From the NCBI GenBank assembly GCA_930367205.1, contig OV884011.1, positions 118,665,866-118,729,865 on the forward strand: a stretch of 64,000 bases of DNA, written 5' to 3'. The translations under genes were made by a program, and so were the position numbers. Source of the DNA: Acanthosoma haemorrhoidale. Its lineage: Eukaryota; Arthropoda; Insecta; Hemiptera; Acanthosomatidae. Below, in pieces: positions 21,901 through 33,900 of the stretch; positions within the stretch are counted from its first letter, which is position 1; every line of letters starts with the position of its first letter. The notes beneath the pieces are model-generated. The model did not search any database. It worked only from the letters and a program-made list of their open reading frames with translations, and had not been told where the DNA came from.

Positions 21901-24900
21901 CTTTACTCGGTGACGCTTGCTTGATTTCCGCTTGAACTCTGAAAACTTGACTAATTCTTTATGAAACCTCTGTACCTCTTCTCTTGAACATAGTGCATTG
22001 TCGGGGCACATACTTATCATAAATGGAGTCAGATAGTAACGAAGTCATGGAACGATTGTCCAGGTTATAAACTCGAACAATCCGCACTTGTTACCAGGGC
22101 TAGGGTGATCAGGCACCCCTAGTGACGACCCGACAGGGGCAATTTGTTTTTTGCACAGAAACATTTTCAACAACTGTGAATATAAACAAAATCCTTAATT
22201 GTGTCCTTCTGAACACTTGACTTGAATTGCTTGGCATAGAGAATAAATTGTTTCCATCAAAATATTATAATAGATTTGGCTAAGGCTCTTAAATAAGACT
22301 TTGGTATGTTTCTTAGTTTTTCTAGCTTCCTTACATTTTTTTGTTTGAATTTATAAATTTCTACGGCCTATATGGGGTACCTAAATGAACATTTTTAAAT
22401 ATAACAAAATATTTGATGACCTTATTATTATTACTATAACATCAGCGTTATAAGTTGATTGTGTGATATTGATCGTTGTAAGAGATATTGACAATTGTGT
22501 GCAGGTACCTCGGGTATGGTGGCAGCGGAAATTACGCCACCGACTCCCGAAGAAGAGTCTAAGGCTAGGCGAGACAGCAGCAGTAGCTCAAGCAGCAGTT
22601 CTTCGACAGAACTGTGCGACTCCTCTGAGAGCGAATCAGAGGAGGCAGCTAGGAAGAGGGACGACCTCATCAGGATACTCAAGGAGAACTCGGAGATCCT
22701 CGGCAGGTTCAAGGAAAGCGTCAAGAATGACGAACCCGAAGACATTAGAGACATCAGGAGGAGGTAAACCTACTTTATATACTTTGTTATTTAATAATTA
22801 TCAATCCCTAGGAATGGAGAGGATCTGATATTACTTAAGTCTTTTTTTTCTGCATATTGTAAGGAAGACATTGAACAGATTCAATTGGATGTAATGCGCA
22901 ATATGCCAAATTCATGCTATTCCGCCTATTATTTGGTATCGTTAACTCCTTGAAAACATCGTAAATTTCGTTATTTTTTAGAGTTTACTTGTCTTTTTGT
23001 ATATTTTTATGTTTTGGATGCCTTATTCACTTTGTATGTATTAAGTATTTAGCATGCATTAAAGTTAGGGCGAGGGACGGTATGGGGATTTCCTTGAGGG
23101 TTGGTTCGCATCCTGATCATGTCGCTATTTTTTCACTTTAACCAATAATTGGTAATTAATTAGACTTTCATTACTAGCAAAGACTCGCTATGTCAATTTG
23201 GAGGATTATGTATGTGTATTGTATTAATGGTGGTATGTGTGTCATCCGCGCATATTGAGTGGGCCGAATTGAGTATAAAGCATGAACGAATTCTTAAATC
23301 ATTATTATTAATTAGGGAATAACTACAAATAAAGAACATTCTGAAAAAGAAAGATAGTTGCCCAATAAAAATTGGCGTCTGAGCAGGTGAAAGTGTTTGC
23401 AGTGAGCATCGTACCTAGAGAGCAGATTTATCATATTCGCAGGTTTTAGACCCACTGATATATTGTCACTCTGACAAGAAACTTGATTAGAACATGAAGA
23501 TCATTCATCATTTCTGTCATAGGGTGGAGTAGAAATTGGCACTGGTACTTGATAAACAATAAAAAAAGACAAACATAGGCTAAAACCATTTATTAATAAA
23601 AACACCTAGTGGTGAAAACAAAAACTGTGTCGTAATTATCAATGCGTAAAAATGTCCGATCAATAATCAGAGGTATAGTTGTGATTCTAGGGATCCTAAC
23701 CGGTAACCTAACCACCCAAAGCAAGCCCGTGGTGAGGACCTGCCAGAAGTGCCGATTGAGAAAGAGTTAAGATGATCCGGTAGACCAATATCTTACACTC
23801 CAATAACCTTAGACGTGGGGACTTATTTTCCGATCGGGATTGGCTTACTCTAAACCTTCTCATAATCGCTTATTATAAATGTACGACTTTAAGCAGTTTA
23901 GAAAATTATTATTATTTTCACATAATTATTACATCAATTTCTAGGTTTTGGTATAACATTTTTGTAGAGTAAATGCATAAGAGAGCAAAATAAAGTAAAA
24001 TAAATCTATCAAATTTTTACAAAGACCCCAGTGATTTTAATTATGCCCTTTCGGTCATACTGGTTTCAACCACCTTCAGCAACAGTTTATCCCTCGTGTT
24101 CTTCCGTTCTCTTCCATCTCCTCACGATCTTCTTCTCTGCGTTCAACTTGATGATGTTGAAGTGGGCCGGACCTTCTTTTATTTTTCTGTCATTTACAAA
24201 GAGGAACAAGGCCTTATATTTCTTCTCTCGGCATTCTGGCGATTCCTGTAAGTGATATAGCTATGCATGTATCACGAGTTAAGCCCTGGCCAGTCTAGGA
24301 AACAAGCTTTCTCCTCTTCTATATAATATTGGTATAGTGGGTCGCGCTCTAGCACCCATACAGCTTGCTAAGGAATCGAAGGCCCTGCGGGCTCCAATAA
24401 TCAGGGAAACCAACTTCTTATCGGCCTATCGTAATAAGAATTACTTGCGATTAATACGACCATTACTCTGGAGTTCCACACCTGTCAGAGTAGAAATATT
24501 TTTGTCAGTGATTGTTTTTTAAGAGAATCATAAATAAAGATAAACTGCAACAACTCCCCTTCATGGGCCGGAATGAATGGGAAATAAAGTGGACTGTTTA
24601 TATATAGGTGGTTCATAAATTGAATACTTCAAACTGCCAGTAACTCAAAATGTACTATATTCACTATTAAATAAATGATAATAAAAGTAGAATTGGCCAG
24701 CCGGTTAGAAATAAACTAATCTTAAAAACTAATGAAAATAACAATAGCATTATAATTACGACACACAGTTCCAAATAAAAGAAAGCCTTACAATTTTAAT
24801 GACCTTGGCTCTGAGGTGCAGCTGCCACATAAAAAACCTGAAAGGCCCGATATAGCATTTTTTTATACTGGCAAGTCTGTTTGCTACTTTCGTTTTCGTT

Positions 24901-27900
24901 CCAATATATTCCATGTGGTGAGTGATGCTCAATCGTTTTCCGTATCTCATTCCTAGGGACAGTACAACCTCGTTTATCCGGACTAACTGAAACCAAATGC
25001 AATCCGAATAATCCGGATAATATGCGTAATAAGCTAAACAAAATCCTTAAATAAGCAGACTTGCCGTTCATTATGATAAAAAAAAACTATATTTTGTAAC
25101 AAAATAGTATTATAGTATACGTATATCTAGTATTGTTTACAAATCATTAAAAAATATAAAATGACTTTTCATGGTAGGTCATAACAAAGAATTGGTTTAC
25201 TGTCTCCTGTTTCAAACATGTGTGACGTTTGAATAAAATACGGTCACGCAAAGGCTCTATCATTAATAGTTCAGCTGGAGAGCTGTCGGACAGACGATCC
25301 AAGTATACCATTATGTTTGTCAGCAGGTGTGCAACGCCTTCATGTGCCATCCGCTGTTGCGGTGTGATCGCTCCCTCGCCGTCCACGTCATCTTCTTCCT
25401 GACTGGTGTAGATGTGCATGCCACTACAATTTCTTCTTAGTGACCGTTGTCTTTCAGCCAATCACTAATGTTAGTAACAGCTGAGCACCCACTTACTGTT
25501 GCTAACATTTGCAGAATTAAGTGGTTTTTAGAGAATTACTTCAATATAACTATACATATTATAACATATATATATCAGTTTCCTTGCTATAAAAATTCTT
25601 GCCTCAATACTTTAGTGAAGGTTTTTAAAATGACGATGAACAACATGGATTGCGCTCAGCTATATTGTGATAGCTACCAGCATCTTGTGACAGAGAATGT
25701 TCTACTTCTTTGAAAGAAGGTCAAGTCAAATAAATGGTAAACCACCTCTATTGGAAGAACAGGAAGTGGAAATTATTGTTGGCCGTTTTTAGAGAAATCG
25801 TGGCCCAATGAAATAACTTGTAAAGATTCGAAAACTTGGCATTGATACGAAATCCTGGTTCAATTAGTTTCAATTTCGAGTAATTATCGTCAAAGTAATA
25901 ATTGCCTGATATCTAAATTATTGCTTATTTTTATTTGATTTTGTGTTTCAAGGATGAATGCACTAGGGTAGGAAGGATGGACCAATTTCAAATTGAGATA
26001 ATTCAAATTCGGCCGAAAAAAAAATGGATAAATAATTATCTAATAATACAATACATCATATCACTATTTTACCAATGTTCAAACCGATACAAAGTGTGCA
26101 CTAAAAACCATAACGCATATCTCCTCAAATGATATTCTCTAATATTTAAAACTGAGCTTGCACAAATCTGTTTAGCTTTTTGGTTTTTACTTTTTCTTTC
26201 TCTATGTTTTAAAAATCAACGAACGTCCATTGAATAAAGACAAAAGTAACTGAAATCAAATCTTTTTCTGGGTTTTGCACAAACAAAAGAAAAAAAGCAG
26301 GAGGGAGGGGGCCTTTGAGAGGACCGCCTCTGGTCCGTTTGATGTGTGTTTAAGTTTTTGTAAAAATAACTTTTTATTTCTTTTTTTTAACCAATAAGTC
26401 GTCATCAGCAATGGATGAGCCACGCTTTTAAATCATTATTTACTTTAAAGAATTTTTTGACATAAAACTGAGTTAGATACTTGTCATTTATATTACAGGT
26501 TCTCAGACAAAACATTATTGACCCGTAATTATAAAATTTTGCTTCACTCATTAGTTAATTACCGAGTTTACCGAGTTAGTAAAGGAAGGAATCCTAGTTA
26601 AAATAAATATACTAATTTTAAATTTAAAATAATAACTAATCTATACCAATTCCTATTGCTTAAATCGCGTATTAGTTGATACCAACAACGGAATAGAGTA
26701 TATTTTCCTTTTGTTATTTTATTACTGAATAATTACTCAATTTGACTACAAGTATTTACGCAACTTTAGTAGTAGAGTGCAGTAGTATAATGGGCAGAAG
26801 GTTCCATTTGTTTGTAAACGTATCATATTAAACAAGAAAATTGTATAAATTTCAAAGACAATGATTGGAGATTCCCACTGTCACGCCTTTATAGCAGGTC
26901 ACGAGACTACTGCCATTTCAGTCTCCCAGAAGGATAATAGGGATGAGTGGTACAGTGCAATGACTTTGCTGCGGGATTAGCGTGGTTGGATAGGTTACTA
27001 TGGAATGTCATGAATTTGGAAGGGATTAGTTCAAGAATGTAGGGTATATTAAGATCGTTATGAAGGGTTTTGTTGCTGACGTAATAAGGGGAATTCCTAT
27101 TTTTCTCAGGACTTTTGAATGAAAGGATTGGATATGCTTGACTTTTCGAACTTTGTAGATTAGTAATTTATTTTCTATTGGAGGGATGGGATGTCCTTAG
27201 AAGTAGTCTGTACAGTTGTCCAAAGCATCTGTTTAGTTCTAGTCTTTGTAGCCTCGTATGTGGATTCCAGGTCAGGCCTTTGTCGAGATGGAAGTCTAAG
27301 TACCGTACTATCTTGGATACAGGGAGAAGAATGGAATTAAAATTATCTAGTGGAAAAGACTTGTGGCAGAGGGTGAAGGTAATGTGGGAACATTTTGCTT
27401 CATTAACTTGGATCCTCCCTTGGTTGCACGAATACTCGATCTCATCGAGGTGTTTCTGAAGGTTATGAGATGCTATATCGGGGTCTGAGTGGCTTGACAA
27501 GACTGCAGTGTCATCTGCAAATATGGCCAAGAAGGTATTGGAGATAGAGGGGACGTCAGTGGTGTATAGATTATAGAGGATGGGCCCCAAAAGACTGACC
27601 CAATTCTGGAATTCTTGCTTTTATGGAATAGTAATTAGAATATTCTAAGCCACAGCGGACTTGGAAGAAGCGGTTTGAAAGGTAGGACTGTAGGATTAGG
27701 AAAAGGGTCGTAGGTAAACATGTTTTGAGCTTGTAAAGCAATCCCGTGTGCCAGACCCTGCCAAAAGCTTCAGCTATGTCCAGAAAGGCAGCAGTGCAGC
27801 ACTGTTTAGTTTCAAGGGCTGAGGATATGTATATATAGGATAACAACGCAGAGGCCTTATTGAGCAGTGGAATGCCGTTGATGGAAACCAAACTCCAAAT

Positions 27901-30900
27901 GGATTCAACAATTGGAAGTAGACGTTTCAATAGGAATTTTTCAAATAATTTTGAGAGAACAGGGAGTAGGCTAATTGGACGGTAAGATAAGGCGTCATTG
28001 GGAGGTTTACCGGATTTGGCGAATAGGACAACTAGAATTTCCAAGGAAAATCCTTCGTTCGTATAATGCAATTATAAATGTAGGTTAGGAAAATTATGGC
28101 TTTTGGAGGAAGTTGTTTGAGAATTTGAGGAGTTCAATCCAGGGGATTTTCGGTAAGGTAAGTTTTCAAGAAGGTATTTGACCTCAGAGGGGTTAACGGC
28201 TTTTGGTGGAAGTGAGAGAGGTATAGGTGGCCAAGTTAGAAAATCGTCAACAGTTGTGCTATGATTATGGTTTTGATGAGGTGTGAAAGTATGAGAAAGA
28301 TGCAGAGCGAATTCTTCTGACCCATCCCTATCCGAAGCCGCCCAGGACCCATCATCACGACGGAGTGGGTGTGAAAACGGATGATATTTCGGGATTTTTT
28401 TGGTTGCATTCCACAGGGAGTTATCCCTGGTAGACAGAGAGGAGAGGTGGGAATTGAAATAATCGGAACGGAAGGATGCCAATTGCCTCTTTACCAATCT
28501 GCAGTACTGATTGTACGAGCGGCGATCAGCAGGACGTCGGGATCTTTGCCAAACTGTTCTGGAGTGGGGTTTGGATTGGATTAGATCTTTGAGATGCTGA
28601 GGAAAACGATTTTGATTGTGAATTTTTAGATGACGGTGGGGTGATGATGCCTCCCAAGCCGACCTTGGATCAGAGTAGTGAAAGAATGTACTGCATCGTC
28701 CTAGATCTTGGGATGTTTTCAGGGACACCTTAAGGTCTACTGAATCGGTAAGAAACTGGCGGATGTGGTCCCAGTCAACTTGGCCCCTAATAAATAAATA
28801 AACGACTGTGATCGGAGGAGAGGTCATCGAGGTGCGTGAGTGAATAGATTAGCGTTCCTATACGGTTGTAGAAGAAATCAAGGATTTTTTGCTGAGGATC
28901 TGATGGACAATAGGTGGCCGTGTCAGGAGAGATAGTGGAGCAATGTTTCCGTATGGGTGTAGACAGCAAAGCACGTCCTCGTGTATTAGTGGATCTTGAC
29001 CCCCAGTGTTGGTGCTTCGCATTTAATTCCCTACCCACAAGGAAACGATGTCCGATGGAGTCAAGAAAGGAGATGAATTGGAAATTGGAAATGGATTTAT
29101 TGGGAAGGCAGTAATCTTATTCTGGAGTAAGGGAAGGGGGAAAGTGAAGTTCCTGATTGACACTGCAGTGGACTGAAGGAAATCATGTGCTAACAAAGGA
29201 ACTATGTGATGGGAAATGGAGTTATGGACAATGACAGTGGTACCTGCATGAGCTCTTCCATCTGGGTGATCAGCTTGATATGTTTGACACTGTCGAACAG
29301 TAAACGGTCGTTTGGTCGTTTACTCGTAAGTCTTGTTTTAGTAATGAGAACTACGTCGATGTTCTTGTCGTGGTGTAGTGCTGTCAGTTTGTTCGTCAAG
29401 GCAAGATTTGTAAGAAGGTAAATAAGAGGGATAATTAGGGTTCTGAACTCTGTAAGGAATGGTGATATCTGTCATAGACTGGTGAGATCTGAAGAGCTTG
29501 CAGGAGGAGGAATATGCGAGATGTGTGGTTGAGGATGGGATTGGGTTTGCTGGTTGACAGGATGAACGGATTGCTGGGGAAGAGGGACTAGCGGACGAGG
29601 AGTGGGCAGTGCCTGTGGCTGCTCTCCGTTCCTAACCACATCAGCTATAGAGACTGAAGGCCTCAAATCTCTGGCTGGGCCGTTTCTAGTTGCTAGTTTC
29701 TCCTGTTCTGGCCAACGACGTTGTTCGCTCCTGGACTGCAGCGTTCTGTAAGCCTCGCAGCCCTTATAGTTTCCGGGTGGCCTTGATGGCAGAGCACACA
29801 TACTGCATGCAATTACAGGAACTTTTTGCACAACTCATTTTAGTTCTCCTCACTGCACTTTACACATCTGGGAGGGTGGTGACAGTAGATTTTGGTATGC
29901 CCATATGCCTGGCAGTTATGGCACTGGCATCACATATTTATAGTAAAATAACAAATATTTTCTCTTGTCTCCCCACAATTTTATTATATTTAAAAATAAC
30001 AAGCACTCGCCAATTTACAATGTCATTCTAAAGGCTAGGCCGCACAAAAATCTGAGTTAACAGATCGAGGTCTAACGTTTTTATGATAGTCAGCGATTAT
30101 GGCTCTGCTAACTCAGAGTTTTGTGTGGCCTATTCTTGAGACTGGTTTATTTTTCTTCAATTTAAGCATCTTCTACACTAGGAGGCGCTGTATTAATGGA
30201 AAAGAAATTTTGCATCAGAGTGTATCTCCTGTATATAATGACATCAAAAATAAAAATAAATCAAACGATAAATTTAACTGCTACATTGTACCGAACCACC
30301 ACTCAAAAACCACGAATAGATTTGCTAATTTAGTTCTGTGGAATCGGTGGGTGATAAGAATATTTGACTTCCAATAAAGATAGGAAATTGGTTGTACGTG
30401 TAAAAAGGGTTACCACTCGTGGTTTAGGGTGTCACCTAGTACTTAGGGTAGTACCTATTAAATCACCTGTTACACATGTGACATTCGGCACACATCTACG
30501 CAAGAAACTGAAAAGAGTACCTAAGACTTACTACTCTCTCCGGTACCTCATCTCCAGTCTAGCTATATCCCTGAGGCTGAAACTACTCATATATCAGAGC
30601 GTCCGGAGGCCTGCTGTATGGAACTCCGCTTTTCAGGTTTCTCCACATCAGCACCATAAATCAGCTCAAGCAGTTCCAGAACGAGAATCAGCGCTCGGCA
30701 CTGTTGCACACCCTATTTGGCGAGATGAAGGCTCCCAACATCCATAAAAAGTTTGAGGTCCCCACCATCACAGAAGCCATAAGAAGACACGTCAGGTTTT
30801 TTACTCCCAGAATCCTCTCTTCCGTGACCTGCACCCCCCCCCCCCACTGCTACCAGCTAGATAGCAACTCATTAGGTCTGGGAAAGCAGACAAGATGTTG

Positions 30901-33900
30901 GACATTACGGCGCATGGTCAATCAAAAAGCTCCTGACGGGCACTCCACTGAACGCTGCCCAACCCTGAGTTGGAACTACTTTACATGCCTAGACAGACTC
31001 TAGGCTCAACCTTCAGTGTACTCACCACTGTGCCGAGATATCTTCACCACAGCCGAGGTCTATCACACTCCTCAATTCCTTCACCCAACCTTCAAATAGG
31101 TCCCTCCTAGTAAAAGGGTCCCTTTCACTCCTATAATTTTCATGTTTAAAAAAAAAGTTACAAAAAATATCACCTTTGGAGCTCTCTCGTTGCTTTTATT
31201 TTCTTCCTCCAAAGAATAGCGTTGTACCAGACAACATTTTCTGACACTAACTATGACGATCATGTTGTAGCCAGATGAGAGGACAATGACCGCTGATGAA
31301 AATGGAGTAAATTTACATTAACAGAGCATAGGCACCAGATGTATTGCCACTTGATTCGGCTTAACTTCCGGTTTAAAGCCTCCGGACTAAGCGGATTTTG
31401 GAGGTACATAGAACGTTCAACTGATCTCCAGTGTCACTAAATCTCTGTATGTGAGCTCAGCCAGTTTTTAGCACCTGTCGGGTCATCACGAGGAGGTCTA
31501 CTTGTCCTAGTCCTGGTTACGAAGAGATAGTTGAATAGTCTATGACGTAGATGATCGCTTGGTGGCGGGTCTTAATCTGACTCCATATCGGATAGGTATT
31601 TACCCCGACAATACACTATGTTCAGGAGAAGAGGTACAGGCTAGGTTTTATAGATACTTTACGTAATCTTGGATCATGACACACTCAGTATCTGAGGGTA
31701 GGCGAAAACCGTCCAGATCCCAAAGGTGAGAACAGAAAAGAGACAGTCTGGACAGCTGGGAGAACCAGAGATCACCGTTTGCATGGACGGGGTCCCTTAC
31801 TAGGATGGGCTATTTATTACGAGAAGAAGCCAGATAATCCCACGGAAGGTGTGGTACTAATTATAGCAAGGTTTAGGGTATAAAAGTATACAGGGTTTCA
31901 TAAATGATACGGTAATATTTAAAAGTATTAGTGCAGCTGCAAGTACCAGTTCAGAGGCGAGCAGTAGCTGTAATGCTTTGTCGGCTAAAACCAAGGGGTA
32001 TACTCGTATATAGTCCGAAGCAGCCAATGAGCAAGCGTTTTATTTCAGCCAACCAGCAGGTTTTTTTATTATGGTCAATCGTTCAGGCTTGGCCATGGAA
32101 TTTAGGGGCTGCCTGTGAACTTGTCTGCAGCCATGTCATTTATTTTCTAACAATAATTACATTGATATACCTTTGAGTATTATGTGATTTTATTATCTTA
32201 CTTATATTTGTGTATTTAAATAATTATTAATGACACACTCGCTTCAATAGAGTAAAGGGTAATTTATCTGATGTAGTTAACGGACGCCTTACATTTCACA
32301 CTTTACAGCTTCATATGCCTATTAGAAAGACCGACCTGGGAATAGAATGTACGTGGAATGTAATAGGCGATGTCCAGGATCCAGGTTTAGGAAAATCAAA
32401 AGATCATGCCACAAAGTAGGTCTGTCCTCTACCAGGGTCTTGTAGGAGTACCTACCCACTCCCCTCTAATGTCACGAAATCTTTCTAAAACCTGAAGGTC
32501 GCTTTTGGTTTCAAAATCTGACTGCCGAAGACAAAATTGAAACATCAGTTGAGTAATCGTTCTGACACTCCCCAAATAGGATATATAAATCAGCACTTAA
32601 AAATGGCTGCCTGGACTCATTTATACAATTATACTTATGTTAGGAAGACAACTGGAGGGTTATTTCATTTAAACAGTTTTTGTCAAATCTTGAGAAGTCT
32701 CTGTGCTTAGCTCACCTGGTTTTGTCTGACAGTCGTTTTGTAACATGAAGGTCTTAAGTACGATAGAATACTTTTGGGATTGCGATATCATTTGTGTGAA
32801 ATTTTTCCTGTTAAATGTTACAAGTGTTACAAATGTTACAACTATGTTTTTCATTACGCGATGGACTGGATAGTGTCCAAAACCACCCAAAAAACATATT
32901 TTTAAAAGGCAATTGTATACAACTGTGATAATAATTTATTGAACGATTGTTTGCTCATTTGATTTCGTGTAAATGAAAATTAATAAAAAAAGTTGACATT
33001 ACCACACGAAACAGTCAATGTTACGCTCACTCCAATGATAATAACGTAAGCAAATATATAGGAAATATACACACAAACAAACAACTCAACAACAACAAAT
33101 CAGTTCAACCAACCTAGCCACCCACTGCCAACAACTAACGTAGATAAATGAAAATTAAATCCCTTGGCAAATACCCCGATAGCAAGCACAGAGTATATAT
33201 GTATATTTATATATACGATATTATTGTGATGCTGACATACCATAAGGCCCTAATGAGGAAATCCCACGTAACAGATTTCTCTTAAAACTAAGTCCATACT
33301 TATATCTTATCGTTTGTTCCTACCTACGCTTCTCATTTGGGAACTGAGCAATTTGTTCAAATGAAGACGATCTATAGTAGAATTTGAAATAATGGTCCTT
33401 ATAGGGGGGGGGGGGTGCAGTACGCCCCAGTGGAAGCAATCAGAAAATAAAAATTAAATTGCATATATGGTCTGCTTCAACTTTTCCTTAATCAAGTGAC
33501 TAACTAATCCCACTTACCATTTCGTTTTACTAGATAATGTTTTAAAATCCAGCATTATTAGCAGAATAGCAAACAGGTTGTAGTGAGGTGCATTCAGATT
33601 GGGTCACTCCGTAGGGTGGACCGCGTTATAGGTACGTCCAGGTAGGATGGATGACATGATTACGCGGAAGGGACTGATCGTGTGGTGGGAAGGAAAAGAG
33701 TTGAACGACATGCTAAGACTGTTGCACGAAGTGTCCAGTGATGAAAGGTCTGTCCTCCATTTTGAAAGCTGGAAGGCGACATCGCAATGCTTGAAACCTC
33801 CTGGATGCGCCCAGGACCCTGAGATATAGTGCCACGGAAGAACAATAATGCTTTAAATGATTAAGCTGAAAACAGCAGTCATCGAGAACACTTTGTCTTC

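Noticed and set aside
25740..25870. Possible transposase helix-turn-helix (PPLLEEQEVEIIVGRF) on the plus strand
   Set aside because: Short, soon interrupted by a stop, and opposite in strand to the adjoining pogo-like C-terminus.
33647..33845. Opposing 60-codon ORFs in a GC-richer patch
   Set aside because: Both strands are open only because of composition; no homology or splice chain into the seven-exon gene in correct phase.
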